This document shows, piece after piece, positions 30,245 to 39,558 of a stretch of 64,000 nucleotides of DNA; positions within the stretch are counted from its first letter, which is position 1; every line of letters starts with the position of its first letter. The position numbers and the translations under genes are program-made. Source of the DNA: Cytobacillus sp. NJ13 (lineage in GTDB: Bacteria; Bacillota; Bacilli; Bacillales; Cytobacillaceae); NCBI GenBank assembly GCA_030348385.1, contig JAUCFP010000006.1, positions 1,674,001 to 1,738,000 of the forward strand, read 5' to 3'. The notes beneath the pieces were generated by a model. It made no database searches, was not told where the DNA came from, and saw only the letters and a program-made list of their open reading frames with translations.

Positions 30245-31342
30245 TTAAACAAATTTCAATATGGATTCTGCTATACGTTCAATTTTCTGCACATCATCTG
30301 CCAGACCAGACTCAATCACTGCTCTCGGCATTCCAAATACAATCGATGTTTCTTTTGATTCAGCAATGGCCTTTACTTGACCGTTTTTCTTCATTGCCAT
30401 CAGGCCATTTTTTCCATCTGCTCCCATTCCTGTCATGATCACAGCAATTTTTTGAATCCCATTAATTTCACCTAAGGACTCAAACATCACATCAACCGAA
30501 GGCCTGTGTCCGTTCCTTGGCGGTGAATTATCCAGATGAATTACAAGATCCTCGCCTGATCTTGCTGCTGTCAGATGAAAGCCTCCTGGAGCTATATATG
30601 CCGTGCCGTTCTGAAGAATATCCCCTTCCTCGGCTTCCTTTACCGATAAATCTGATAAACCGTTTAGTCTGCTGGCCAGCGATCTCGTAAATCCGGCAGG
30701 CATATGCTGAACAATCAGTACCGGTGCGTTAAGATTTCCAGGGAGGTCACTTAGCACTTTTTGAAGAGCCCGCGGTCCGCCTGTGGAAGTACCTATGCAA
30801 ATTAACTGTCTGAGATTTGGGCTCGATTTGGCAGCAGAACGGCTGGACTGAACGGATTTTCCTGGTTCTATTTTACTATAATTTTGCTGGATTACAGCAG
30901 ATTTTTTTCCAATAGCTGAAAATTTAACCAGACCTTTCATATTTGCATTGCTCGCCTGCACAATTTTTTCTGTTAATTCAGTCTTTATTTTATGCAGGTC
31001 CAGTGAGATTGGCCCGGATGGCTTGGCAATAAAATCAACTGCACCATATTCCATGGCTGTGAAGGTGTTTTCAGCACCTTCCTTCGTTGTGCTTGAAAGC
31101 ATCACAACAGGGACCGGCATGGTTTTCATGATAATTTTGAGAGCTTCCAGGCCATTTAGAACCGGCATTTCAACATCCATGGTTACGGCGTCAGGATTTA
31201 ATTCTTTTATCTTCCTTAGTCCCTCTTCCCCGTTTCTGGCTGTGCCGACAACTCGAATTCTGTCATCTTCAGCAAGGAAATCCGCTATCAGTTTTCTCAT
31301 AAAGGCTGAATCATCTACTACGAGCACTCTGACTGTCTTCAT
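30245..31342 (-). CDS. cheB: Chemotaxis response regulator protein-glutamate methylesterase CheB
   Basis: Removes methyl groups from chemoreceptors when phosphorylated by CheA. 365 residues. Receiver domain 1-120 with DD at 10-11 and phospho-acceptor D56 in VTMDVEMPVLNGLEALK. C-terminal esterase with the catalytic Ser in CIGTSTGGPRAL, His in VQHMPAGFTRSLASRL and Asp in TGMGADGKNGL. The ATG at 31342 has GGGGGTGA. It follows flhG by 6 bp. Confidence 0.97.
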   Translation of the reverse strand: MKTVRVLVVDDSAFMRKLIADFLAEDDRIRVVGTARNGEEGLRKIKELNPDAVTMDVEMPVLNGLEALKIIMKTMPVPVVMLSSTTKEGAENTFTAMEYGAVDFIAKPSGPISLDLHKIKTELTEKIVQASNANMKGLVKFSAIGKKSAVIQQNYSKIEPGKSVQSSRSAAKSSPNLRQLICIGTSTGGPRALQKVLSDLPGNLNAPVLIVQHMPAGFTRSLASRLNGLSDLSVKEAEEGDILQNGTAYIAPGGFHLTAARSGEDLVIHLDNSPPRNGHRPSVDVMFESLGEINGIQKIAVIMTGMGADGKNGLMAMKKNGQVKAIAESKETSIVFGMPRAVIESGLADDVQKIERIAESILKFV

Positions 31343-31348
31343 GCTGAT

Positions 31349-32221
31349 TCACCCCCTATTAAAAAGAAATTTTTTCAGTTTTGAAATAAATTGGGCAGAA
31401 TGGAGTTCACCAGTATGGCTGACAGGCCTGCCGCCAACTTTCTCAGTCATATTCCGAATTGCTTTTGAAGCCGCTGAATTCCCTTGATGCAGAATGAAAG
31501 GGATTTGCCGTTTAACAGCCTGCTGTATGCTGCGATCATCAGGAATGATTCCTAAGAGGTCAGCCTCCCTCCCTAAAAATTTTGATACGACAGCAGAAAT
31601 CCTCTTATACGTTTCCTGCCCTTCTCTCTCTCCTTCAGATCGATTAATGACCAAATGAAATGGAATCTTAGCATCCAAAAGATGTATATGCTTCATTACA
31701 GAGTATGCATCAGTGATAGACGTTGGTTCAGGTGTAGTAATAACCGCAATTTCCTGGACTGAGAGTATGAACTTCGCCGATTCTTCTGTAATGCCTGCAC
31801 CCATATCAAAGATGATATAATCATATTTTTGGATGAGATCAGCAAGTTCTCCTGTGAATCTTGAAATTTGCTCATCATCCAGTTTCACAAAATGCGAAAG
31901 GCCAGTCCCTCCGCCAATATAGTCAAGTCCATGAGGCCCCTCAGAAATAATATTTTTCAGCGGGATATTCTTTTCTAAAAAGTCAGCAATTGAATATTTA
32001 GCCGACCTTCCCATTAGAATCTCAAGATTCCCCATACCAATATCCAAATCGAATAACAATACCCTTTGGCCGGTTTTGCATAGGGAAATGGAAAAATTCA
32101 ATGAGAAATTGGATTTCCCTACTCCCCCTTTTCCGCTTACAACTGCTATTGTTTTAACTTGATGATTTCGGCTGTCTTCTTCTTTCAGCCTGGCTCTTAG
32201 CCTTTCAGCCTGATCGTTCAT
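31349..32221 (-). CDS. flhG: Flagellar number regulator FlhG (MinD-like ATPase, YlxH)
   Basis: ParA/MinD-family ATPase that controls flagellar number and position and helps load FliM/FliY into the C-ring in Bacillus. 290 residues. The N-terminal DQAERLR is the segment that activates FlhF GTPase. The deviant Walker A is VVSGKGGVGKSNFSLNFS (27-44); the switch motif VLLFDLDIGMGN and IIFDMGAGI follow. A C-terminal membrane-targeting helix is likely (ISKLKKFLFNRG). It overlaps flhF (ATGA). The adjacent flhF distinguishes it from the division protein MinD. Confidence 0.94.
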   Translation of the reverse strand: MNDQAERLRARLKEEDSRNHQVKTIAVVSGKGGVGKSNFSLNFSISLCKTGQRVLLFDLDIGMGNLEILMGRSAKYSIADFLEKNIPLKNIISEGPHGLDYIGGGTGLSHFVKLDDEQISRFTGELADLIQKYDYIIFDMGAGITEESAKFILSVQEIAVITTPEPTSITDAYSVMKHIHLLDAKIPFHLVINRSEGEREGQETYKRISAVVSKFLGREADLLGIIPDDRSIQQAVKRQIPFILHQGNSAASKAIRNMTEKVGGRPVSHTGELHSAQFISKLKKFLFNRG

Positions 32222-33366
32222 TTCTTATTCCCCATTAGTTGTTTAACAATAACCTCTGGCCCTGCCATCAGGATATCATCAGGAACATCCTGTCCGATTG
32301 TAATATAAGCGGCACCTTTTTTGTATTTATGAATTATGTTGTACATGGAACCATAAGTTGCCGTTTCATCTGCCTTTGTAAAGATAAGCTTATCTATGTC
32401 AATAATGGAAAACTGGTTATATATATCTTCCATATCCTTTTGTTTCGCGGTAAGCGAAAGCACTAAAAAGGTTTCCATCTCATTCTCAAAATCAATGACA
32501 TTCTTTAAATCATCTACATACTGTTGGTTTCTAAAATTCCGCCCTGCTGTATCAATTAAAACCACGTCATATTCTTTCAGTTTATCGGCTGCATGTCTGA
32601 AATCTTCTATTGTATAGCAAACTTCCAAAGGTACATTCAGGATACTTGCATAGGTTTTTAATTGATCGATTGCTGCTATCCTATAAGTGTCAGCTGTGAT
32701 AAATGCAGCCTTTTTTTTATGTTTAATTACACACTCTGCTGCCATTTTCGCCAATGTAGTGGTTTTTCCAACTCCTGTTGGGCCTGCTACATTGATATAT
32801 TTTTTGCTGAAAGAAATCCCGCCGAATGGAATATCCTCAATTTGCTTTATAAGTTCATCGTGCAGCCAGGCCTCTATTTCAGAATCCTTAGCGTTCGCAC
32901 CGCACAGGTACCACTTTTCAAGCAATGCTTGAAGCACCTGATCCTGAACGGACTTTTCAATTTCCTGTTCATCAAGAATGAGCAGGACTTTTCTTATCGC
33001 TTCCGGGTAAACAGGACTTGCCTGGTGTGAACTGGCCAAAGAGGACATCATCTGTTTCAGGCTGCTTATCTCTCTAATCAGCTCATCTGAAGTTTTCAAG
33101 CTGGAAAATCGAGCTTCTCCTGCATTCCCCTTGGTATGGTCTGAAGGAGCCGGGACCGCTGCGGACTTTACTGCAGGCTTTTGCTCTAATTCCTGACTCG
33201 AGTCCACCGCGGCCATCACTTCAATATTCCTTTTTTTAAAAAAGCCTAGGACTCCGCCGGTATATACTACTCTTGAATTTAGAATTACAGCATCCTTGCC
33301 TAGCTCCGCACGGATTTGTTTCATCGCATCAGGCATCGATGCTGCCATAAACTTTTTTACCTTCAA
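32218..33366 (-). CDS. flhF: Flagellar biosynthesis GTPase FlhF
   Basis: SRP-family GTPase that sets where flagella are built. 382 residues. N-terminal basic B domain (about 1-120; MKVKKFMAASMPDAMKQIRA), N domain, then the G domain with [52 protein letters not shown] and FTKADETATYGSM. The start is TTG at 33366, overlapping the flhA stop (TTGA) with GGTGG about 10 nt upstream; no better start is seen. Confidence 0.95.
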   Translation of the reverse strand: MKVKKFMAASMPDAMKQIRAELGKDAVILNSRVVYTGGVLGFFKKRNIEVMAAVDSSQELEQKPAVKSAAVPAPSDHTKGNAGEARFSSLKTSDELIREISSLKQMMSSLASSHQASPVYPEAIRKVLLILDEQEIEKSVQDQVLQALLEKWYLCGANAKDSEIEAWLHDELIKQIEDIPFGGISFSKKYINVAGPTGVGKTTTLAKMAAECVIKHKKKAAFITADTYRIAAIDQLKTYASILNVPLEVCYTIEDFRHAADKLKEYDVVLIDTAGRNFRNQQYVDDLKNVIDFENEMETFLVLSLTAKQKDMEDIYNQFSIIDIDKLIFTKADETATYGSMYNIIHKYKKGAAYITIGQDVPDDILMAGPEVIVKQLMGNKK

Positions 33367-35399
33367 TCAATATTCACCACCCCGACACTTTGAACTTCCG
33401 CATTTGCTTCCAGTTCGTTATAGGAAAGAATCGGTATTTGCGGAAAATACCTTTCTGTTAATTGCCTTACATACATTCTTACCGCTGGAGAACAAAGGAC
33501 AATTGGAGTCTGTTCCAACAGTGAAAGCTGTTCCACCTGGGAAGCAATGGATTCCAGGATATTCTGCGATACTGTTGGGTCCATGGATAAATAATTGCCA
33601 TGCTCTGTCTGCTGAACACCTTCTGCAACCAATTTCTCGACCTTCCCTGACAGGGTTACGACTTTTATGGAGTCACCCTGCTGTGAAAACTGGTTGGTAA
33701 TTTGTCTGGCCAAAGCCTGACGGGCATACTCGGTTAGCAGGTCAGTATCACTTGTAGATTTTGCGAAATCAGCCAGCGTTTCAAAAATAACCGGCAAATT
33801 CCGGATTGAAACGTTTTCCCTTAATAATTTCGCAAGTACCTTTTGAACTTCACCCACTGACAACGGATTTGGTGTCACCTCTTCAACAAGGATTGGATAG
33901 CTTTCCTTGACATGGTCAATCAGCTGTTTTGTTTCCTGGCGGCCTAATAGCTCATGGGCATTGCTTTTTATTACTTCTGTAATATGAGTAGAAACAACAG
34001 ATGGAGGGTCAACGACTGTATAGCCAAATATTTCTGCCTGCTCTTTCATTTCTTCTGTTATCCATTTTGCCGGCAGACCAAATGATGGCTCAATCGTATC
34101 AATACCTTCGATGCTATCATCTTCAATACCAGGACTCATGGCTAAATAATGATCGAGCAGAAGCTCGCCGCGTGCCATTTCATTTCCTTTAATCTTCAAT
34201 CTGTATTCATTCGGCTGCAGCTGAATATTGTCACGTATCCTTACCACAGGTATGACAAGCCCCAATTCGATCGCCAGCTGCCTTCTGATCATAACAATCC
34301 TGTCCAGAAGGTCACCTCCCTGATTCGTATCGGCAAGAGGGATTAGCCCATAGCCAAACTCGAATTCAATTGGGTCTACATTTAAAAGATTAACCACACT
34401 TTCAGGACTTTTCATTTCATCGGTTTCAATTTCTTCTTCCATCTCCAGCAATTGTTCCTTATCAGGCTGGGGAGTCTTTGCAATCGTGTAACCTCCGAAA
34501 ATCATTAAGCCGCCAATCGGCAAAGTCAGCACGAGCCCGATTGGTGTCAGTAAACCTAAAAGAATAATAGTTCCGCCAGTGACATATAGCATTTTCGGAT
34601 AAGCAAACAGCTGGGAAGTAATATCTTTACCAATATTTCCATCAGATGCTGCCATTGTAACCACAATACCCGTTGCAGTGGAAATTAGGAGTGCCGGGAT
34701 TTGGCTGACGAGACCGTCCCCGACTGTTAATGTTGAATATTTCATGGCTGCCTCTGCAAAGGGAAGCCCCATCTGCATCATCCCAATGACCACACCAAAT
34801 AAAAGGTTAATTATCGTAATGATGATTCCAGCAATGGCGTCCCCTTTTACAAACTTACTGGCACCATCCATGGCACCGTAAAAATCGGATTCTCGGCTTA
34901 TTTTTTCTCTGCGTTCACGGGCTTCGTGCTCAGAAATCATCCCTGCATTCAAGTCTGCATCGATACTCATCTGTTTACCCGGCATAGCATCAAGTGTAAA
35001 ACGCGCTGCTACTTCAGAGACTCTCTCAGATCCCTTCGTAATAACGATAAACTGAATAATGATGAGGATTAGGAAGACAACCAGCCCGACAAGAACATTT
35101 CCCCCCGTTACGAAAGAGCCAAAAGTTTCAACAACTTTTCCTGCATCTCCTTCTGACAGAATCGATCTGGTTGTAGAAACATTCAGCCCAAGTCTGAATA
35201 ATGTCATCAATAATATTAGCGAAGGGAAAATGGAAAATTCGAGCGCCTCTTTCATATTCATAGCTGTCAGTAAAACCATGAGTGAAAGCGCAATATTAAT
35301 GATTATCAGTACACTTAAAAGCCAATGTGGAAAAGGTATTATCAGCATGGCTACTATTAAAATTACACTCATCAATACCGATAAGTCTCTTACTTGCAT
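33363..35399 (-). CDS. flhA: Flagellar export gate protein FlhA
   Basis: Inner-membrane core of the flagellar type III export gate; its cytoplasmic ring docks chaperone-substrate complexes and uses the proton gradient. 678 residues from MQVRDLSVLMSVILIVAML. Eight membrane helices fill about 1-310, with the conserved FHIPEP-type region SIFPSLILLMTLFRLGLNVS and RFTLDAMPGKQMSIDADLNA. The cytoplasmic part (about 330-678) includes EFGYGLIPLADTNQGGDLLD. The frame extends ten codons upstream, but the ATG at 35399 has GGAGAG. The 252-bp gap before it carries repeats. Confidence 0.97.
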   Translation of the reverse strand: MQVRDLSVLMSVILIVAMLIIPFPHWLLSVLIIINIALSLMVLLTAMNMKEALEFSIFPSLILLMTLFRLGLNVSTTRSILSEGDAGKVVETFGSFVTGGNVLVGLVVFLILIIIQFIVITKGSERVSEVAARFTLDAMPGKQMSIDADLNAGMISEHEARERREKISRESDFYGAMDGASKFVKGDAIAGIIITIINLLFGVVIGMMQMGLPFAEAAMKYSTLTVGDGLVSQIPALLISTATGIVVTMAASDGNIGKDITSQLFAYPKMLYVTGGTIILLGLLTPIGLVLTLPIGGLMIFGGYTIAKTPQPDKEQLLEMEEEIETDEMKSPESVVNLLNVDPIEFEFGYGLIPLADTNQGGDLLDRIVMIRRQLAIELGLVIPVVRIRDNIQLQPNEYRLKIKGNEMARGELLLDHYLAMSPGIEDDSIEGIDTIEPSFGLPAKWITEEMKEQAEIFGYTVVDPPSVVSTHITEVIKSNAHELLGRQETKQLIDHVKESYPILVEEVTPNPLSVGEVQKVLAKLLRENVSIRNLPVIFETLADFAKSTSDTDLLTEYARQALARQITNQFSQQGDSIKVVTLSGKVEKLVAEGVQQTEHGNYLSMDPTVSQNILESIASQVEQLSLLEQTPIVLCSPAVRMYVRQLTERYFPQIPILSYNELEANAEVQSVGVVNID

Positions 35400-35417
35400 C
35401 GAAACTCTCTCCTTACA

Positions 35418-35546
35418 AGAAAAGCGCAAGCGCCTTGCTCACCCCCGACAAGCACAAGACGAGCCTCCCGGAAAGGTGTTCTTTGCCTTTTTGGGAGGAT
35501 TGGCTTGTGACCTCGAGGGGGTAGGCGCTGGAGCTAGACAGTTATC
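35418..35546 (+). repeat. Interspersed hairpin repeat, copy C (long form) inside the flagellar cluster
   Basis: Same ends as copies A and B: AGAAAAGCGCAAGCGCCTTG at the left, CTCGAGGGGGTAGGCGCTGG then AGCTAGACAGTTATC at the right. The middle is a nested palindrome: CACCCCCGA/CTCGAGGGGGT, CACAAGC/GCTTGTG, CCTCCC/GGGAGG. The whole unit can fold into one long hairpin. It begins about 5 bp upstream of the flhA SD, in an otherwise tightly packed operon. Confidence 0.75.
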
Positions 35547-35578
35547 ACAGTTCAAAGATCAATACTTTCTTATTTTAC

Positions 35579-35625
35579 AAAAAGCGGAAACGCCTTGGCA
35601 GCCATTCATCAGCTTCCTAAGACTA
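35579..35625 (+). repeat. Partial repeat copy (copy E) between flhB and flhA
   Basis: AAAAAGCGGAAACGCCTTGG matches the left end of the repeat family with few changes, but the right end is missing. AGCTTCCTAAGACTAG further on resembles a segment near 15187 (AGCTTCCTGAGACCAG). Likely a decayed fragment. Confidence 0.5.
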
Positions 35626-35651
35626 GCTATTTCTAATAAATATTTCTCTGG

Positions 35652-36737
35652 CTAAATTTTGTTTTTTGTTCTGTACACATAAGCTAATATCTCTGCGACA
35701 GCTTTAAAAAATTCTTCAGGGATGGCCTGCCCTATTTCCGCCTGGCTATATAAAGCCCTGGCAAGCGGCCTGTTTTCAACAGAGATCACATCATGTTCCT
35801 TTGCGATTAATTTAATCTTTTGAGCAACAAAGTCAACGCCTTTTGCTACTACAATGGGAGCATCACTTTTGGATTCATCATAGCTCAGGGCTATGGCAAA
35901 ATGAGTTGGATTGGTGATGACCACATCCGCTTTAGGGACTTCCTGCATCATCCTTCTCATCGCCATTTCCCGCTGCCTCTGTTTAATCTTGGATTTAATT
36001 AATGGATCCCCTTCAATATTTTTGTGCTCATCTTTAATATCCTGTTTTGACATTCGGATGTTCTTTTCAAAATCATATTTTTGATATAGATAATCCAGGA
36101 CGGATAAAAACAGGAGTGCCGCCGAAGCAATTAAACCCATTTGAACGGTCAGGCTGGCAAGTGTGACCATCGCCGTTCCAACCGATTTTTGAGAAAGAAT
36201 TAATATTTCGTCTATTCTTAACCATAAAACAGCAAACGCAGCGACACCCACAAAAGCAATTTTGAGCATCGACTTCAGCAGCTCCACAATCGCTCTCATG
36301 GAAAAAATCCGCTTGAATCCTTTTATTGGATCCATTTTCTCCAATTTAGGCTGTATAGCTTCTGTTGAAAAAAGAGTGCCCACCTGCATGAAGTTAGCAG
36401 CAATACCTGCCAGCATGGCAACCAGCATGATTGGACCTAAAAAAAGTACCAATTCTTTTAAGACATCGAGAAAGATTACCTGTATATTCGCTTCTGTCAG
36501 CGGCATCATCATATAATCATTAAATGAGTGCGTAAAAATATATAGGATGATATTCTTCAAGTAGGATCCGGCAAACAGCAAAAACAGAAACACCGCAAGA
36601 AGGACGATGGCTGTATTTACATCCTGACTTTTTGCTACTTGTCCTTTTTTTCTGGAATCCTGCCTCTTTTTCGGTGTGGCTTTTTCTGTTTTTTCTCCGG
36701 AAAAAAGCTGGAGATCTAAAGAGAGAAATAACTTCAT
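35652..36737 (-). CDS. flhB: Flagellar export switch protein FlhB
   Basis: Export-gate protein whose self-cleavage switches substrate from rod/hook to filament, together with FliK. 361 residues. An N-terminal cytoplasmic stretch (LQLFSGEKTEKATPKKRQDS) is followed by four membrane helices (about 40-215), then the cytoplasmic domain with the autocleavage motif NPTH in VVITNPTHFAIALSYDE. VDFVAQKIKLIAKEHDV and RPLARALYSQAEIGQAIPEE are conserved. The ATG at 36737 follows GGGAGG. It begins one base after fliR. Confidence 0.97.
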   Translation of the reverse strand: MKLFLSLDLQLFSGEKTEKATPKKRQDSRKKGQVAKSQDVNTAIVLLAVFLFLLFAGSYLKNIILYIFTHSFNDYMMMPLTEANIQVIFLDVLKELVLFLGPIMLVAMLAGIAANFMQVGTLFSTEAIQPKLEKMDPIKGFKRIFSMRAIVELLKSMLKIAFVGVAAFAVLWLRIDEILILSQKSVGTAMVTLASLTVQMGLIASAALLFLSVLDYLYQKYDFEKNIRMSKQDIKDEHKNIEGDPLIKSKIKQRQREMAMRRMMQEVPKADVVITNPTHFAIALSYDESKSDAPIVVAKGVDFVAQKIKLIAKEHDVISVENRPLARALYSQAEIGQAIPEEFFKAVAEILAYVYRTKNKI

Positions 36738-36738
36738 T

Positions 36739-37515
36739 CTAAGAACCTCCCATAAGCTCCATAAGCCCTCTCATTGTCTGCAGCATCGTTTCAAACGCAA
36801 GGGAGACAGCATACATTAACACGCTCATAACAATGATTAGAACAATAAAACTAACGCCAATTTTCAAAGGCAGGCCGACGACAAAGACATTTAGCTGTGG
36901 AACTGTCCTGGCAACAATCCCTAATGCGACATCTACAAGAAATAGACTGCCGACAACAGGAATGGACATCTGAAAGGCAATAACGAACATCGTATTCAGG
37001 GCTTTTATTACATATTCAGCCATATTTTCATCCCCGAAAGAAATCCATGCCTGATCCAGAGGGATAAAATGGTAGCTGTAGAACACTCCATCAAGCATTA
37101 AATGGTGCCCATTGACAGTTAATAGAAAAAAGAGAGCTATCGTATACAAATACTGTCCCATTAATGGACTTTGCGCACCTGTCTGAGGATCAATGACATT
37201 TGCAATGGCAAAACCCATCTGGAAATCAATGAATCCCCCCGCAATTTGAATCGCAGAAAGAATCAAATACGCAATAAATCCGACCATCAGCCCTACTAAT
37301 GCTTCTTTGATTATTAAAAGAAAATAAGTGCCGTCAATTTCAAGCACCGGCACATCCATTCCCAAGAACATTATCCATGCCAGAAAGAAGCCAAGGCCAA
37401 TTTTATGTGCCGCAGGGATGGATCTGTATGAAAAAAGGGGCATCATTAAAAAGAAAGATGTCACCCTTACAAAAATTAGTAAAAAGGCAGGAAAAGAAGG
37501 CAGAAAATCTAACAT
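36739..37515 (-). CDS. fliR: Flagellar export gate protein FliR
   Basis: Part of the FliP5-FliQ4-FliR1 export channel. From MLDFLPSFPAFLLIFVRVTS it has 258 residues with about six membrane helices; FIDFQMGFAIANVIDPQTGA and DVALGIVARTVPQLNVFVVG are diagnostic. An alternative TTG at 37530 would add five residues and overlap fliQ by 11 bp. I prefer the ATG at 37515 because it lies 4 bases after the fliQ stop and aligns with the B. subtilis N-terminus. Neither start has a good SD, so translation is probably coupled to fliQ. Confidence 0.93.
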   Translation of the reverse strand: MLDFLPSFPAFLLIFVRVTSFFLMMPLFSYRSIPAAHKIGLGFFLAWIMFLGMDVPVLEIDGTYFLLIIKEALVGLMVGFIAYLILSAIQIAGGFIDFQMGFAIANVIDPQTGAQSPLMGQYLYTIALFFLLTVNGHHLMLDGVFYSYHFIPLDQAWISFGDENMAEYVIKALNTMFVIAFQMSIPVVGSLFLVDVALGIVARTVPQLNVFVVGLPLKIGVSFIVLIIVMSVLMYAVSLAFETMLQTMRGLMELMGGS

Positions 37516-37519
37516 GTCA

Positions 37520-37789
37520 TCAGCCAACAAACCTGGTCAAATTAGAGAAAATTTCATTTGCATAAGAGAGCATATGACTAAGCATCCATGGCCCAAAGAA
37601 AACAACGCCTACAAGGACCGCTACGATCTTAGGAATAAAAGCCAGCGTCTGTTCCTGAATTTGAGTTGTTGCCTGAAAGATGCTGACAACCAAGCCGACT
37701 ACTAGAGCAAGAATTAGCAAGGGACCGCAAATCAAAAGTACGGTGATAATCCCTCTTTCTGCAATGGATATAACTGTTTCTGGAGTCAT
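37520..37789 (-). CDS. fliQ: Flagellar export gate protein FliQ
   Basis: Small two-helix membrane protein of the flagellar export channel. 89 residues: MTPETVISIAERGIITVLLI, then VGLVVSIFQATTQIQEQTLA and FIPKIVAVLVGVVFFGPWML, a near-invariant family pattern. The ATG at 37789 follows GCAGGTGA. It lies 17 bp after fliP and just before fliR. Confidence 0.96.
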   Translation of the reverse strand: MTPETVISIAERGIITVLLICGPLLILALVVGLVVSIFQATTQIQEQTLAFIPKIVAVLVGVVFFGPWMLSHMLSYANEIFSNLTRFVG

Positions 37790-37806
37790 TCTGAATGTTC
37801 ACCTGC

Positions 37807-38472
37807 TTAAAAGCTTTGTAAAAGGGATTTAACTACTAAATACCAGCCGTCTACAAGTACAAATAATAATATTTTAAACGGCAAAGAAATCATGACCGGA
37901 GGAAGCATCATCATCCCCATGGACATTAATACACTGGCTACAACCATGTCGATTACGAGAAATGGAATAAAAATCATAAATCCAATTTGGAAAGCTGTTT
38001 TGATTTCACTTATGGCAAATGCCGGAACAAGACTCGTAAGCGGGATATCTTCAATGGAAGCTGGAGCTTCCGCCCCGGAATATTCAAGAAATAAAGCCAA
38101 ATCTTTCTGTCTTGTATGGGCACTCATAAACTCTTTAAAAGGGACTGAAGCTTTTTCATAAGCTTCTTCCAGATTTATTTCTTCATTAAATAAAGGTGTT
38201 AAAGCCTGATCATTCACTTCTTGCATCGTAGGTGCCATTATAAAGAATGTCAGGAACAAGGATAAGCCGATTAAAACTTGATTCGGCGGCATTTGCTGAG
38301 TAGCCAGCGCCGTTCTGACAAAGGAAAGAACGATGACAATCCTTGTGAAGCACGTCATTAAAATTAGAATACTGGGCGCGAGAGAAAGTACCGTCAGCAA
38401 TAAAAAAAGCTTCACAGATGCAGATACATTTTCAGGAGAACTGCTATTAAAAAACTCCATGAATTCATTCAT
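37807..38472 (-). CDS. fliP: Flagellar export gate protein FliP
   Basis: Pentameric core of the flagellar type III export channel. 221 residues with four membrane helices. Diagnostic segments: LILMTCFTRIVIVLSFVRTA, QMPPNQVLIGLSLFLTFFIM, SAHTRQKDLALFLEYSG and ASVLMSMGMMMLPPVMISLP. Unlike many proteobacterial FliP it lacks a long cleavable signal peptide, as in B. subtilis. Its start overlaps the fliO end by 8 bp. Confidence 0.97.
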   Translation of the reverse strand: MNEFMEFFNSSSPENVSASVKLFLLLTVLSLAPSILILMTCFTRIVIVLSFVRTALATQQMPPNQVLIGLSLFLTFFIMAPTMQEVNDQALTPLFNEEINLEEAYEKASVPFKEFMSAHTRQKDLALFLEYSGAEAPASIEDIPLTSLVPAFAISEIKTAFQIGFMIFIPFLVIDMVVASVLMSMGMMMLPPVMISLPFKILLFVLVDGWYLVVKSLLQSF

Positions 38473-39151
38473 CTTTCTTCTGGCCCTTTCTTTCTAACTC
38501 ATCAAACAGTTTTTTTCTGCCCTTTTTGATATCATCCAGCTGAATCCCGAGCAGCGTGCTGAAGTTTGGGCTGCCTTGCTTGCTTCCTACTGTTTGCTGT
38601 GTTCTTTTCATCACCTTTGTCACAATATCGCTTGGACGGATAAGCTGTTCCAGGTTGTCATTATGCTCTTTGATGATTTGACTGTATTCTTCCGAATCGT
38701 CTATTTCTTTTAACAGCTGAATATTTTCTCCAACCCCTACTACAAAAATGCGATTTCCCACTTTTATCAGCTGAACTGACCTGTTCGCACCTAAAGCTGT
38801 ACCGCCGAGGTTTTCAACTAACTGCGACCTGTTATATACCTTACTTTTTTTGTTAATGAACTTTAAAAGAGCATACAAAAGTCCAATAGTGAAGCCTGTT
38901 GCTAAAATCATCTTTATAAAGTCCCAAAAAGTAAGACCAATTGTGCCGCTTTCATCCTGTTGAGTCTGCCCTTCGTCTGTCTTTGAATCTTTTGATTCCT
39001 TTGTTTCCTGCTTCTCGCATTCATTAGGATTTTCCATACATTCTTTAACACTATTATTCAATTGCTCTGCCTGGGCCAGCGGCTGCACGCCCGGCAGAAC
39101 AATTGAAAACAACAGCAGCAAAGAAATCACTTTCTTTACATTCAACACCAT
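38465..39151 (-). CDS. fliO: Flagellar biosynthesis protein FliO (FliZ)
   Basis: Helper of FliP assembly in the export gate. 228 residues from MVLNVKKVISLLLLFSIVLP. A signal-like helix (about 5-27) is followed by an acidic, Lys/Glu/Gln-rich outside stretch (about 28-70), a second membrane helix (FIKMILATGFTIGLLYALLK, about 79-98), then a small cytoplasmic FliO domain (GGTALGANRSVQLIKVGNRI, VVGVGENIQLLKEID). The ATG at 39151 has AGAGGGTG; the ATG nine codons upstream has no SD. It matches the fliZ/fliO slot in B. subtilis between cheY and fliP. Confidence 0.9.
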   Translation of the reverse strand: MVLNVKKVISLLLLFSIVLPGVQPLAQAEQLNNSVKECMENPNECEKQETKESKDSKTDEGQTQQDESGTIGLTFWDFIKMILATGFTIGLLYALLKFINKKSKVYNRSQLVENLGGTALGANRSVQLIKVGNRIFVVGVGENIQLLKEIDDSEEYSQIIKEHNDNLEQLIRPSDIVTKVMKRTQQTVGSKQGSPNFSTLLGIQLDDIKKGRKKLFDELERKGQKKDE

Positions 39152-39177
39152 TTTGCACCCTCTAAAAAGAATAATCA

Positions 39178-39540
39178 CTAGCCCAAAGTTTTGCCAATTG
39201 CCTCAAGAACTCTATCAGCCTGGAAAGGTTTTACGATAAAATCCTTAGCGCCAGCCTGAATGGCATCAATAACCATTGCCTGCTGGCCCATAGCAGAACA
39301 CATAATGACTTTTGCACTCGGATTTAATTTTTTGATTTCTTTTAGAGCTGTAATTCCATCCATTTCCGGCATAGTAATATCCATTGTGACAAGATCAGGC
39401 TGAGTTTCCTTATATTTTTCAACAGCTTGTGCACCGTCAGCAGCTTCACCCACTACCTCATAGCCATTCTTGGATAAAATATCTTTTATCATCATTCTCA
39501 TAAAAGCTGCATCATCAACTATTAAAATTTTATGTGCCAC
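39178..39540 (-). CDS. cheY: Chemotaxis response regulator CheY
   Basis: Single-domain receiver; in Bacillus CheY-P binds FliM and promotes counter-clockwise rotation (smooth swimming). 120 residues. Acid pocket DD at 9-10, phospho-acceptor D54 in LVTMDITMPEMDGITAL, Ser82 in IMCSAMGQQ and K104 in FIVKPFQ. The start is GTG at 39540 (GTG GCA CAT AAA), with GGGGG 8 nt upstream. It lies between fliY and fliO, as in B. subtilis. Confidence 0.96.
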   Translation of the reverse strand: MAHKILIVDDAAFMRMMIKDILSKNGYEVVGEAADGAQAVEKYKETQPDLVTMDITMPEMDGITALKEIKKLNPSAKVIMCSAMGQQAMVIDAIQAGAKDFIVKPFQADRVLEAIGKTLG

Positions 39541-39558
39541 TTTAATAACCCCCGCTTA

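Noticed and set aside
31349..32221. Septum-site protein MinD
   Set aside because: The MinD-like ATPase overlaps flhF and carries the DQAERLR N-terminal extension of FlhG, so FlhG fits better.
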